Origin: Sternotherus odoratus
Taxonomy: Eukaryota > Chordata > Testudines > Kinosternidae
Reading direction: 5' to 3'
Length of the DNA stretch: 64,000 bases
Assembly: GCA_032164245.1 (NCBI GenBank)
Contig: JAVMKO010000003.1
Coordinates: forward strand, 43,030,890-43,094,889
The position numbers and the translations under genes are program-made. This document shows, piece by piece, positions 46,027-57,398 of the stretch. Every line of letters starts with the position of its first letter. Position 1 is the stretch's first letter. A model generated the notes under the pieces. That model was not told where the DNA came from, did no database searches, and saw only the letters and a program-made list of their open reading frames with translations.

Positions 46027-46415
46027 GAGAGCGGGTTAGAAAATGGAATTTCCATTTTGTGGGGGATTATGAAATACTGGATTTTGTGTTTGTGCCATAT
46101 TGGGACAAAAAGTCAAAATCTAGAAATATTTTGTTTCAGAAACAACAAAACAACCTGATGAAGAGGAAATATTTTATAATCTTGAAATGATATAGCAGTC
46201 AAAACAAAATGAAACAAGAAAGACTAAAGAAAGTTGGAATGTAAAGAAATGAGAGAGTCAAAATGAAATATTCCATTTTGATTTCAAATTGTTTTGAAAC
46301 TTTTCTGTTGAAAATGTAATCAAAATAGACATGGTCCATGAAGTGTTTCAAGTTTGACTTAGCAGCATTTTGCAACAGAAAACGGTTCCATCATTTTTTG
46401 GTTCAACCAGCTCTA
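46027..46415. mobile_element. hAT-like MITE (AGCTGGTTGAAAA ends), 389 bp
   Basis: The left end is GAGAGCGGGTTAGAAAA. The right end, reverse-complemented, is TAGAGCTGGTTGAACCA. The flanks CCAATAAA (46019-46026) and CCAATAAG (46416-46423) match at seven of eight. It is a sister of 28219-28641. Confidence 0.8.
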
Positions 46416-47340
46416 CCAATAAGGAAAGAAGTTTGTGTATTTTGGCCCAATTTCTGCAAAGTGTTGAATGACACATTTCTTTTGACATTCAGTTTCCACA
46501 GAAGACTGAGTTCTAATAAAAGACTAGATAAGTTATCACAGATATTGGCAATTCATGAATTTTCATGTTTGAATGTCTCCTCTCACATTTGTGTGTTTGA
46601 GTGCTTAAGGGTGTCTAAGTCATGTGAATGTTAGTCCCTCAGTTGGTATAAATCACTGTAGCTATACATAAGTTATGCTACACTTTTTTTTAAACTAACT
46701 GAGAATATGCCTAGACTCTCTGTGTTGCACATGACTTAGGTATAATCATTTATAGAATTTGTTTGGATTATTTTTTCCAAATACCTATGGGTTATTTCAG
46801 TGACCCTCCAGAGAGGGTCCACACATGACTGAGACAGATCTCAAGAATTGCAATTTACTGGTGATAGTATGACTAGATATGAAATAAAGATAGCTGGAAG
46901 TCAAAGTACAGAACAAAGACTTTCAGATTATATTTACTACCCAGATGCCATTTATTCTGAAATCTATTCAGGTTCTTCGCTCCTGCTGGGTTCATTTCAA
47001 AATTGAGAGCTGTCACTAGAAATAATACAAATTAAAAGACAAAAAGAAATCGGTTCATCCATCCCAGTATCACACTTATTTCTCTCAAATATTACAAAAT
47101 AAAATCTGAAGGACTATTCCAGTGGATCCTTTCAAATCCTGATCTTTGATTCTGGCTCAAAATTGACCATTTGCAGGTCTGTTTTACAGAAACGTGTAAA
47201 GCATTTTATGAGTTTCTTTGCAAGTTTAATCATTGTTGCACCTAAGGTACAATATAAAATTGATTTCAGTGACCCATATGGATAGTGACTGCATTTTTTA
47301 TTTTATTTCTTTATGCACATCTTGAATGTGCTATAATTCA
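46416..47340. other. AT-rich stretch, no recognised feature
   Basis: A 98-codon frame at 46338-46634 starts inside the MITE and shows no domain. Confidence 0.4.
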
Positions 47341-47344
47341 TGCT

Positions 47345-47437
47345 TCTTATAGTATTTATTATTTGTTTGTATTACATTAGCACCAGCTGACACTGGGAGC
47401 CCCTTAGAATAGATTCTATAAACACATAGTGGTAGAC
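47345..47437 (-). mobile_element. MIR-related repeat, left part
   Basis: ATTATTTGTTTGTATTACAT then AGCACCAGCTGACACTGGGA is the tail of the sauropsid CORE-SINE-like family read on the minus strand. It continues at 47754 after the hAT insertion. Confidence 0.55.
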
Positions 47438-47745
47438 CAGGGGTCAGCAACCTTTGAGAAGAGGGGTGCCAAGTCTTCATATATTCACTCTAATTTAAGG
47501 TTTCACGTGCCAGTAATACATTTTAATGTTTTTAGAAGGTCTCTTTCTATAAATCTATAATATGTAATTAAACTATTGTATGTAAAGTAAATAAGGTTTT
47601 TAAAATGTTTAAGAAGCTTCATTTAAAATAAATTAAAATGCAGAGCCCCCCCAGACCGGTAGTCAGGACCTGGGCAGTGTGAGTGCCACTGAAAATCAGT
47701 TTGCGTGTCGCCTTTGGCACCTGTGCCATAGGTTGCCTACCCCTG
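47438..47745. mobile_element. hAT MITE, 308 bp
   Basis: The ends are CAGGGGTCAGCAACCTTTG and, reverse-complemented, CAGGGGTAGGCAACCTATG. The 8-bp duplication TGGTAGAC is exact (47430-47437 and 47746-47753). It is inserted in a MIR-related repeat. Confidence 0.94.
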
Positions 47746-47753
47746 TGGTAGAC

Positions 47754-47938
47754 CATCCCAACCCTAAGGTGCTTGCAATCTCAATAGCCAAGAAAAACAA
47801 AGAGTTAGAAGGGATACAAAGCCACAGAGAAGTGAATTGACCTTGCCACAGTAACACAGCAGATAAGTGGCAAAGCAGGAATAAAATCCATCTCCTGATT
47901 CCCACCCCTATGGTCAGCAGACCACACTGCCTCCCAGC
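47754..47938 (-). mobile_element. MIR/CORE-SINE, right part
   Basis: GGTGCTTGCAATCTCAATAG, AGTAACACAGCAGATAAGTG and CTCCTGATTCCCACCCCTAT follow the MIR order from tail to tRNA-related head on the minus strand. Confidence 0.75.
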
Positions 47939-49626
47939 TGCTGTGGATTGCTTTGTGACATTTCTTGCTATTAAAGAAAAATTCCTGTTATCTGTTAAAA
48001 TATGCTAAAGTTTTGATCAGCTTAATTATATAGATTTGAGTTTTGTGTTGTTTCTGTGCCTTAAAAGAAATGGTTGTTCTTTAAAAATAATTACATGAAA
48101 TATGGTTTTGTTTGAAAACACATTGATTAACCAAGAGGTTTTGAATAATAAATGTATCTGCATCACAAAGTAGATTATAAATTGGTTTAGTTACACTAGT
48201 ATTAGAATTATAATATATATTATATACAAAATTATACACTGTAATTTAAATATTTGAGGTAATCGTTCCTGCTTTTCTTCACTTCCTTCACTTTATTTAG
48301 GGCCCAACCCTACCTCAATCAGATTTAATAAACTAGTTCCCATATATTTAGTTGCACACCAAAAGGGGAAAGACTTAGCTATTTTTCCCATAGTCTGCAG
48401 AAGGAATCCAGTGAATTATTTAGTATCACTGCATAGTTGTCTACAGGAAAGGTCTTTATGATCCCTTTTGATTGCATAGCTCTGTGTGTTAGAGAGGGAG
48501 AGAAAATGGGATGACTTAACTTTGTCTTCTCTATTTGATTTGTTTATTTCTTTTTAGCAAATGCAAAATTGACAATATTGGTATGACTAAGGCTCAGTAC
48601 CGTGTGTACCACTGTTCATAGGCAAACCTCATGTCTAGTGCTGGTCTGAAATTTTCTGATGGAATGTCAAATTCAAGTAGACATTCTATGGGTGCATAGC
48701 AATTTTGACTAAGGTTTTGAAGGAAACAAAGCAGGTTTTCTTTCCTGCCAGATAATCCACCCAGCTGCCTGCTTCCCAGCTCTTCAGCAGCACATGTGGT
48801 TTTTGGGCTCTGTGGTAGCACAGATTCCGAGGTTCCTTGGCAGCTTTTCTGGTGGCCTGCTGGGGAGTCTGGGCTTCTAGGCACCTGGATCTTTGGCAGC
48901 TGCCATGGAGCTGGAATTCCCAAGCAACCAGACTGCCTGGCCTCTTGCTAGTTAGCCTCTTGCTAGGACATCCAGACTCCTGGGGAACCAAGGAACTTTG
49001 GGACCATATTTTGTGGCAGAATAATCAGTGTTCCTGCTGTGGGAATATTTTGGTGTTTCTAAAATGAAATATTGTGGACTTTAACTTCCATTACAAATGT
49101 TGACGTTTTGGCTTTTTGTCATGATTCAGGATGAGTATTTTTTCCTAAAACATTATATATTTTTCACAGAAGTGAAATTCACTTTCCTGGCCTGCTCTAC
49201 TCAGCCTTTCGTTATTGTTTTCATCCCAAAAATACAAGAAAAAAGGGTGTTTGGTGCAGGTTTTTGTATAGCATGTGTAGGTGTGGACACTGTTTTATAG
49301 GGGAATTACTTAGATTAATTTATTAAACGTCTCATGAATATGTTAATGACACCAGGGCTGATTGTGCTCTCACTGATAACAGTTTTAACCTAGTAGAGCT
49401 CCATCATCCTCCCATATAGCTAGTCTTGGAAATAAGTATAGTACCTGCTCTATCAGGTTTATGGGATATGAGTTTTCTTTAAAATATGTGTGGAGAGTCC
49501 CAAGGGAAGGTGAGATGAGATAGACAAAGAAAAGAAAGAGAAGGGGCCCACTTGAGGCATGATCTTATGCCTATTGAAATCAATGGGAGTCTTTCAATTG
49601 ATTTTAATTAGTATTGGATAAGGCCC
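47939..49626. other. Mostly unrecognised; possible MITE at 48640-49180
   Basis: 48640-49180 has GAAATTTTCTGATGGAATG near its left side and ATTTTTCACAGAAGTGAAAT near its right side. These are similar to the A/T-rich hAT-like MITEs, but a target duplication was not found. The frames 48594-48991 fall in this block and are not supported as genes. Confidence 0.35.
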
Positions 49627-49636
49627 TTAAGAGACC

Positions 49637-49794
49637 CTCTCTCTCTCTCTGCCTGTCACCCCCCAGTCTGGGTATGGGCCACCAACCACAGAGCACTCCA
49701 TCTCTGTTGTTGGTGTTTCAGTAGCAATTTGGTTCCCTACAGGGTGGAGTTGCTAGCCCCATGCCCACAAAACCTGGTATTCCTAGGAGGTCTA

Positions 49795-49825
<31 letters not shown>

Positions 49826-49869
49826 TTAGTTTCCAAGATCAGGCATGTTCAGGGTGGTTTAGCCGTATA
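49637..49869 (-). mobile_element. SINE with a 5S rRNA-derived head, copy 1
   Basis: The element is flanked by TTAAGAGACC on both sides (49627-49636 and 49870-49879), so it inserted by retroposition. On the minus strand, bases 49867-49761 match 5S rRNA: ACCACCCTGAA, AAACTAAGCAGGGTTGGGCC, TAGTACTTGGATGGTAGACC, GGAATACCAGG. About 10 bases are deleted before the AAACTAAGC box. A body of about 120 bp follows that shares GTAGG, ACCAACAACAGA, GGTTGG and ATACCCAGAC with the second copy. It ends in a CT/GA-rich tail. Confidence 0.85.
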
Positions 49870-49879
49870 TTAAGAGACC

Positions 49880-50591
49880 CACTTCAACCCTTATTGTAGA
49901 GTCTATTTGTGTCTGTTGCCTTGACAACATCTAACTGTCCAGTAATGCAGACTCAAATGTCTGCAAATTTTCTTCCTTCTGCCTCAATAATGGCTTAGAA
50001 ACGTCTGTATCAATGGCATAGGAACCTTTTGATTAGGTAAGAAATTGACTTTTTCTCTTCCTAACTTCTCCAACAGAAAGGTGGCATTTGCAGTCTTCTT
50101 CACCAAGTTTCCCATCACTAGTTGCCAAAGCTTCTATGGCAAGTAGGACTTCTAGTTTAATCTTCCTTATGTAAGATAAACTGAACTGTTGCAGTTTCCA
50201 GGACTTGAACGTCTGCTATTCCACTTCCGTGCTCCATCTGATCTCTTTAAGTTAAGCAGCACTGACATAACAAACTTTGACCAGGAAACTGAATACATGA
50301 AGTTTCCTTCCATTGAATTAAAGGCTTCTGTCCATCCCTAATTTATCTAATTTCCATTGTAGTTTTATGAATCACAACAGGTAATGGGGAGAATATGAAA
50401 TCCTGTCTCTCTTTCCCAAAGATGAACATGAAGAACCACATTCTTCAAAATGGTTCTTAGTAGGTTATTTGTTTTTCCTATGTCAAGCTAACATGAAATT
50501 TCCCATAATTAAGATATGTACTCTATCACTTCTGGGGGATTTTCAGTTCATCAGTCAATTAATCAGTCAACAAATAGTATCTCACTGGCCC
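49880..50591. other. No recognised feature
   Basis: No gene, RNA gene or repeat terminus was recognised. Confidence 0.4.
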
Positions 50592-51862
50592 TGTGACAGG
50601 GTGTACCAGTGTTGGAGGCCTCAAGGTCCTACCATGCCCCACTCCAGAAAGGAGCAGTAGAGAAGGCTTCTGGGCTGCCTAGAGTGGCTCCAGGGGAAGC
50701 AGCCAATGAGCGAGGCTACAGGGAGCAGCCAGTCAGGACCCAGTAGGTTCACATAAAAGGAGTTGCAGGGCTAGAGTCACTCAATTGGTGCCTGTAGCTG
50801 GAGGAGTGAGGATTGTGTTCCTGGATGGCTGAAGGAGCAGCAGGACTGTTGACAGATCAGGTACTTGCAGGGAGTGGGGGAGCAAGACGGAGTTTCTGGC
50901 TGGGTGCTGGTACTTAATATAGACAAATGTCTGGGGCAAGAAATCCCCTGAAAGGCTAAAGAGTCTCCAGGGAGGAAGCCTGAAGGGCATGGCCCCATAC
51001 AAGGATTGAGGGACTATTTGAAGGCTAGCCAAGAAGGGGATATGTGGCTGATTAAGGACTGATCCCAGGAAGGAGTTGTCTCCAGGTAGGAAGACCTGGG
51101 TATATGGCCCCCGGACTGGGACTATTTAAAGACTGAATCTGAAGATGGCTACAGAGATACCAACAGAGCAGTAGTGGGATTAGGTCCCTGATGGACTGTA
51201 CACCTGGAACTGGTGCAACCCATTAGGTGGTCTCCAAGGGTGACAAGATTTGGGGGCACCAAAAAGTGGTGCCCCCACATTTTTTAAAGCGTTCCTAGGC
51301 TGGGTTGCCCATGGCACACTGGCACTTGTGGCCCTCAGACTCCCTCTCCCAGCGCAGGCTGAGTGGCGCGGCTTCACCTCCGCTGGGAGAGGAAATCTGA
51401 GAGCCGCTGGCGGAGCTCTGCCCAGCAACTGGCACCCCTGCCAGCAATGTCAGTTTCAGCCTGGAGCCCTCAGACTCTCTCTCCCAGCGCAGGTGAAGCC
51501 ACTCCAGGCTGAAACCGACATTGCCAGAAGACGGCATGGAGGGAAGGCAGAGAGCTGCCGCCCACAGGGCTCCCTGGGAGGAGGGAGGGAGTGCAGGGAG
51601 ATGCCTCCCGCAGGGCTCTCGAGTGGGGGGCACAAAGTGAAAGTTTCGCCTAGGGAGCGAAATATCCTTCCACCATCCCTGTGTATACCCCAGAAGAGGT
51701 CTGTTTGTTTCACATACAGACTGTGTGTGCACCTTGGACAGAGGGTTGAGTCATTGAAAATCCACCTGAGAAATCACCAAGAGAGGTCACTACAGACTAA
51801 GAGTACAGGCACATGCACTTGGCCAGGGGATGCTTATGAGAGGTAGCTGCCATCTCATTACA
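50592..51862 (+). mobile_element. Solo LTR of an endogenous retrovirus, interrupted by a GC-rich insert
   Basis: It begins TGTGACAGGG and ends CATCTCATTACA (TG...CA). The flanks GGCCC and AGCCC match at four of five. Promoter-like parts are in order: a CCAAT box in GCAGCCAATGAGCG (about 50698-50711), and a TATA-like CACATAAAAGGA (about 50750-50761), followed by GGAG/CTG-rich R and U5-like sequence. No gag, pol or env is present. The insert at about 51231-51680 is separate sequence. An LTR of this kind could once have driven transcription to the right. Confidence 0.7.
51231..51680. mobile_element. GC-rich element nested in the solo LTR, probably a hAT MITE
   Basis: The left end region, AAGGGTGACAAGATTTGGGG, and the right region, reverse-complemented (GGATGGTGGAAGGATATTTC), are loosely alike. 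Two blocks around CAGACTCCCTCTCCCAGCGC repeat, one as TCTCTCTCCCAGCGCAGGTG. LTR sequence resumes after 51680. The ends and target duplication are not firm. The frames 51250-51846 are by-products. Confidence 0.5.
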
Positions 51863-53285
51863 AGCCCCTAACACTTTACCAAGTTCACTCAAATTCATGT
51901 GGCTGTGATCTTTATAAAGTTATTAGTAGAAGACAGTGTCTGACCAAAAATGAATCCTCAGTACAAATCTTTTTAAGGTCATTCAGACTATCCCAGTCAG
52001 TATTTATGACTGTCAGGAAAATTATCACAATTAGCTATGAAGTTAGAAATTCAAACAATCTGAACAATTACTTTGCTATTTAAACATCAGTTCAAATAAA
52101 AAATACTTTCCCAGACTTTAATGAAAATGAGCCATAATCAATTTTTTCCACACATTTGCATGTGATCAGTTGTAAACTACAAAACACATACTCTAACTGC
52201 TTTTAAAACAGCTTTCTAATTTCCACTGAAAATCACCAGTTAAGTATAACTACAGTTAATTTACTTCTCTGCCATGCTTTTATGTTTCAACTAAAATCAG
52301 AGACAAAAAAACCACAATATTTTTAGGATTCTAGGGGTATCATGTCAGTCAGTAAAGAGAAGCCCAAGTCTTTCCAACGCTTTTTGCTTTTTGCTCAAAA
52401 AGTTTTTGAGACTTTTAGATATTCTTCTTTCTCATGTAAACCCAGAAGGGCTCATTTCCAGGCACATGGTTCATATCATTCCTCTACAACCTGAAGTTCG
52501 AATCAGGCTAATCCATGTCTTTCCCTTTTGGTTGCCCGACCTTTCAGAAAATTCCTAGAAATAGACATTTAGGATTGGTGGAGAAACATTTCTTCCAAAC
52601 ACTGGTCTCTTGCAAAGAAAATTAAAGAAACAGGAGCCTGACTAGTTTGGATCTGGTTAGCAAGCATTACATAAATGTAACCCAATGGTTTTGGCATACA
52701 AGGGTTGGCAGTGAACCAATTCCTGTGGCTTCATTTAGGATCCCAGTTCCTTATGACCTGATGGAAGTACCCATCTTTCTTGATCTGTTTGCATCACCAG
52801 TAAAGTCAACCATTGCAGTTATTGCAACTGCCACCATGATCTTCAAACAACAAACATTGAGGGCTTTTGTGCGTGTATGGAGCCATGATATCCTATACAC
52901 ATTTTCTCAGTCCTCCATTCACAAGATTATGGTGGGAAAAGCCAGTGCCATTGTTTCCAGGCTGTAATTCAGATATTCCTAGCTCACAGGTCTGTTAATG
53001 TATAATCCTCTTCTCTCTCTCGATACTAAAAGTGATGGCATGATATGTGAGGAGCTAATCCTTCAGAGGATTTGCATCTCAAATAATTGGCACTTTACTG
53101 CATTCTAGAAAGACCTTTGGGGCAAACAGAAGTGTAATTTTTATTACCCTATAAGTTCAGCCATTTTGGGGTTGTTCAAGTATTATTGTAATGGTGGTCA
53201 TACAGTTAAAAAGATAATTTCAGTAGTTGCATAGAGGCAGAGGCAGAGTAGACCGTGTGTGTGTGAATGCATAGATGTATATTAT
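51863..53285. other. No recognised gene
   Basis: A 106-codon frame at 52647-52967 has no recognisable domain or splice context. Confidence 0.35.
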
Positions 53286-53289
53286 AAGT

Positions 53290-53780
53290 AGGACAGTCAA
53301 AGGTTAAGCTTGCCCAATACTTTCCATTATAAGACGCTGCTTATAATTTTGCCAAACTTTGTTTAGGTTGAAGTTTTTGCATAGGTGTGACTACCTCAGA
53401 CTGAATGTTTTGGGAAAAAATAGGAAACCTATTTCAGCCATTAGTCAGACTGAGATTAGGAAAAATACGGTATGTTGCTTTGCCCATGTTAAAAATTTCT
53501 TACAGCTGTCTCAATATAAAACTCTACTGCCTTCATACTTCGAAGCAGGGACTTGAAATTTGGCAGGGGCTTGCCCGACTGTCAGGAATGTGTGTTTTTG
53601 TTATCCCTGTGAAAATAGGCCCAAATTTTACCAAGTTATGATCCTGTCTAAATCTCAGTTTCCATAAGCTCAGTAGAGATTTGTTAGTTTGGCTGCTAAA
53701 TTCTATGAAGCTTCCCTCTATACCAAGCATGCTGTAGCCTAAGGCAGCAAGGTCTCAGCATGACTTCCTAAAATTGCTCC
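53290..53780. repeat. Unclassified interspersed repeat
   Basis: GACTTGAAATTTGGCAGGGG, CCAAATTTTACCAAGTTATG and CTGCTAAATTCTATGAAGCT are phrases I recognise from a repeat in reptile genomes. I cannot give its class or true ends. Confidence 0.35.
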
Positions 53781-54590
53781 ATCCACTGCTATGACACTGA
53801 TGTGGTGCTTGGTGCATGAACTGAAGACAGGAGGACTGTCTCAGTTGCATTGTCAATGATCCCCATGCTGGCAACTAGGCAGCAGGAGGAAGGAGCCTGG
53901 CTGGAATGCAGAGAGGTGAAGAGCCAAATAAGGGTGACCTGGGTGAGGAGCCAAAGAGGGAGAGAGACTGTGATAAGGGACCAGTTGGGTCAGGAGGGGA
54001 CTGCTACATGAGAGGAGGAGAAAGAGGCCAAGCACAATGGACTGGAAGGAGGCTGTGAACATGGACGACTGGCATGTGGAGGAGACTGGTGAGAGAATGA
54101 GGCTGGGGAAGAGATCAAGGGGAATATAGGAAACATGTCTGAGACTGGGATAAGGGCTGTATGGAAGGGTCAGGTGCAAAGCAAGGTCAGTCTTGGGGCA
54201 GGGATGGGCAGAAGAGGTATGTAGCCACTGGAGTCCACTCACCTCAGAACCTGGAATAGAAGCCAGGATTCTTTAGCTTCAACAGGCCTTTGCTGTCTAG
54301 TAAATGTCTGTGAAACCCAGTGGGAAAATGTGCCTCAGCTCCTGTTGGTGGCTGATCTTGCAAGTTGAAGATGGCAACTTATTACTGCTATCAGTTCCTT
54401 TGTTAGATCAAGCAGCAGATGTCTTGAGCAGTGGATCCAAAGATTCTAACCATACTGATGAACCAAATAGGAATTAGTGTGATGCCACATGAGGAATTTC
54501 TGTTGTTTCAACCACCATTTTATAAAAAAAACCCTATGAAATTACATATAAAAACTTCTTTAAAACATTAAGAATGTGAATTCTAGCATT
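53781..54590. other. G/A-rich stretch, unclassified
   Basis: 53870-54240 is rich in GAGGAG, GGGA and CTGG phrases without a clear period. It gives a long Ser/Leu/Pro frame on the minus strand (53853-54242) that I do not support as a gene. Confidence 0.35.
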
Positions 54591-54592
54591 AA

Positions 54593-54678
54593 AATGGAGA
54601 GGGGTAACTAGTGGTGTTCCCCAAGGGTCACTCAGAATGGAGAGGGGTAACTAGTGGTGTTCGCCAAGGGTCAGTCCT
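54593..54678. repeat. 43-bp tandem duplication at the 5' end of the CR1 copy
   Basis: AATGGAGAGGGGTAACTAGT through GGTCA.TCAG occurs twice, at 54593-54635 and from 54636. The two copies differ only by a few substitutions (for example TTCCCC/TTCGCC). Confidence 0.9.
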
Positions 54679-55065
54679 AGGCCCAATCCTATTCAACTTA
54701 TTCATAAATGGTTTGGAGAAAGGGGTAAACAGTGAGGTGGCAAAGTTTGCGGATGCTACTAAACTGCTCAAAATAGTTAAGACCCAAGCAGATTGTGAAG
54801 AACTTCAAAAAGCTCTCATGAAACTAAATGATTGGGCAAGAAAATGGCAAATGAAATTTAATGTGGATAAATGTAAGGTAATGCACATTGGAAAAAGTAA
54901 CCCATCTATACATACAATATGATGGGGGCTAATTTAGCTACAACTAATCAGGAAAAATATCTTGGAGTCATTGTGGATAGTTCTCTGAAGACATCTATGC
55001 AGTGTGCAGCGGCAGTCAAAAAAGCAAACAGGATGTTAGGAATAATTAAAAAAGGGATAGAGAAT

Positions 55066-55233
55066 GTGTTTTTCCTAGCGTTATTCCCACACTATGGCAG
55101 GATCCGCTTAGACTGGACACAACCAGTGATACGACTGGGGTATACTCCAACCAATGCGTCGTTCCGTCTGTTGTTGGAGGCATTTTATACCTACTGCCAG
55201 GTGTTAAGCCTACAGCACCTGGTATTCCCAGGA

Positions 55234-55270
<37 letters not shown>

Positions 55271-55340
55271 TTAGCTTCCAAGATCAGATGGGATCAGGTG
55301 TGTTCAGGGTGGTTTAGCCATATATTATTTAAAATAAATA
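55066..55340 (-). mobile_element. SINE with a 5S rRNA-derived head, copy 2, inserted in a CR1
   Basis: A target-like repeat of about 18 bp (AAAAAAGGGATAGAGAAT at 55048-55065, with a close copy at 55341-55359) flanks it. CR1 coding sequence resumes after it. On the minus strand 55322-55206 is a nearly complete 5S rRNA: ACCACCCTGAACACACCTGA, AAGCTAAGCAGGGTTGGGCC, TAGTACTTGGATGGGAGACC, GGAATACCAGGTGCTGTAGG. The pol III internal promoter boxes are therefore kept. A body of about 140 bp follows, ending ACGCTAGGAAAAACAC. There is no tRNA-like region. Confidence 0.9.
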
Positions 55341-56033
55341 AAAAAAAAGGATAGAGAATAAGATGGAGAATATCTTATTGCCCTTATACAAATCCATCGT
55401 GTGCCCACATCTTGAATACTGCATACAAATGTGGCCTCCTCATCTCAAAAAAGGATATACTGGCATTAGAAAAGGTTCAGAGAAGGGCACTAAAATGATT
55501 AAGGGTTTGGAACAGGTCCCATATGAAGAGAGATTAAAGAGGCTAGAACTTTTTAGCTTGGAAAAGAGGAGACTAAGGGGGAATATGATAGAGGTATATA
55601 TAATATGAGTGGTGTGGAGAAAGTGAATAAGGAAAAGTTATTTACTTGTTCTCATAATAGAAGAACTAGGGGCCACCCAATGAAATTAGTAGGCAGCAGG
55701 TTTTAAACAAATAAAAAGAAGTTCTTCTTCACACAGTGCACAGTCAACCTGTGGAACTTCTTGCCTGAGGAGGCTGTGAAGGCTAGGACTATAACAGGGT
55801 TTAAAAGAGAACTGGATAAATTCATGGAGGTTAAGTCCATTAATGGCTATTAGCCAGGATGGTAAGGAATGGTGTCCCTAGCCTCCGTTTGTCAGGAGAG
55901 AGATCACTTGATCATTACCTGTTAGGTTCACTCAATCTGGGGCACCTGGCATTGGCCACTGTCGGTAGACAGGATACTGGGCTAGATGGACCTTTGGTCT
56001 GACCCAGTACGGCCTTTCTTATGTTCTTATGTT

Positions 56034-57390
56034 CAAAATTAAGGAAATACCAGAATTAAGGCTGCCCTTGCAACCTTTATTCACCCACCTTGACTTAGGA
56101 GTACACATTATGATATAATCTTCAATCATATTATCACATATCATTTTTTTCACAGGATCCTGGCTCCATTCAGTGCACAGGATGGATGGTACTCGGGAAA
56201 TTAATCAGGAGTGTGTAATTAATGTGATAGTTGTCTATAACTTCATTTGTAGGAGAAGTTGGAAGATGTGTAGTGCATAAGGCAGGCAACTACAGGCAGA
56301 AAATGGATGGTCTCAGGGTTAAGACAGTCAATGTCCTGGTCTTCTGGATTCCCTCTCTGGCTGGTGCTACAGAGTTCTTATGTGATGCTGGGCAGGTCTC
56401 TTGAACCAAACTTTTCACAGGTGGTCACTAATTGTGTGTTCTTCATTTATGGGATGCCTAACTTGAGACCCTGGGGGAGTGAGAGAGAGAAGGTTTCAAG
56501 TAGGAACTTATGGCTATTGACCTGTTTCCTTGTGGCAGCCTTCCTTACCAGGTATATTTTTTTCACATCTGGAGCCTAAATCTGATCCTTCATGAATGGT
56601 GCTTACCCATGGAGCTCACTATCCTTAAAACGAATAATCTTCAGTCTTTACTTAGTAACAAACTTAGTGGTCCGGATGGCCAAGGAGTGTGCAGCCCTGT
56701 CTTTGCAGTTGCCTTTCTTGGTATGCTAAAGGACAGTTCTAAAGGTCATTAGCAACTGTGGTTAGTTGCTAATGTTCATGCTGCTTAAAATGAGCTAGTT
56801 CTGCATTAAACTAAAACCCTTTTACATTATGAATATGGTGGAATCAGCCTTTGGGAAATGCTCCCAATATAAGGGAATTCCCCAGGCATCAGAGAGTCGC
56901 TGCAACAGTCCTATACCATCCCTCTGCCCTAGCTGCAGCCACCATGCAAAGGAGGCGGGGGAGGGGGGGAGGTGAGCATACATAGACTACACGCATTGTG
57001 TCTTTTCTAAGCTGCAAAATGGCTCAAAGGGGGCCATTGCAGCTGCGCCTAGGTTAGAACAGTGTTGTAGTTGTTCTAATTTACTTCAAGGATTGGGATC
57101 TGAATACAGGAATACAATGACTTCACTCTCACTGCCCTCACTCTCAACCTTTCTCTTCCTTTGTAAAGCACAGAACACAAAACCTATGTCTTGTAGCCCA
57201 TGATCTGATTTTGAGGGATATTTTATGTCTGTTATATCTCTCGTCTTTGGTTCAGAGTGAAGCTTCTTTGGGGACAAAAAGGAAAATCAAGCAATATCTA
57301 GATTCCCCCATGCTAAAACCCTCTGAATAATATGACTGTTGCTTTTTGCCTGGCAGTCATATTCTCCTAGCAACTGACCCTGTTAGTGTC
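56034..57390. other. No recognised gene; possible old repeat at 56380-56475
   Basis: GATGCTGGGCAGGTCTCTTG and CAGGTGGTCACTAATTGTGT are similar to an old reptile repeat. A G-rich patch (GAGGCGGGGGAGGGGGGGAG) is at about 56951-56970. No gene is supported. Confidence 0.35.
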
Positions 57391-57398
57391 TACAGGTC

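Larger units (their letters stand above)
54593..56033 (+). pseudogene. CR1 LINE, 3' half (RT motif B to tail), with a mutated catalytic motif
   Basis: The first frame encodes GVRQGSVLGPILFNLFINGL (RT motif B; the usual Pro is Arg), then KFADATKLL, where the catalytic motif FADD has become FADA (54746-54757). It continues with WARKWQMKFNVDKCKVMHIG. A second frame (54919-55065) resumes with NLATTNQEKYLGVIVD up to the SINE insertion. A third frame (55363-55608) has LLPLYKSIVCPHLEYCIQMW, MIKGLEQVPYEERLKRLELF and FSLEKRRLRGNMIEVY. A 3' tail ends GGCCTTTCTTATGTTCTTAT. The copy is 5' truncated and is interrupted at 55066-55340. Confidence 0.92.

Noticed and set aside
51250..51846. 198-codon frame
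   Set aside because: It crosses the border between a nested GC-rich element and a solo LTR.
52647..52967. 106-codon plus-strand frame
   Set aside because: No recognisable motif and no supporting context; not strong enough to call a gene.
55206..55322. A functional 5S rRNA gene
   Set aside because: It carries several substitutions, has no T-run terminator at the 5S 3' end, is attached to a SINE body, and is flanked by a target duplication.
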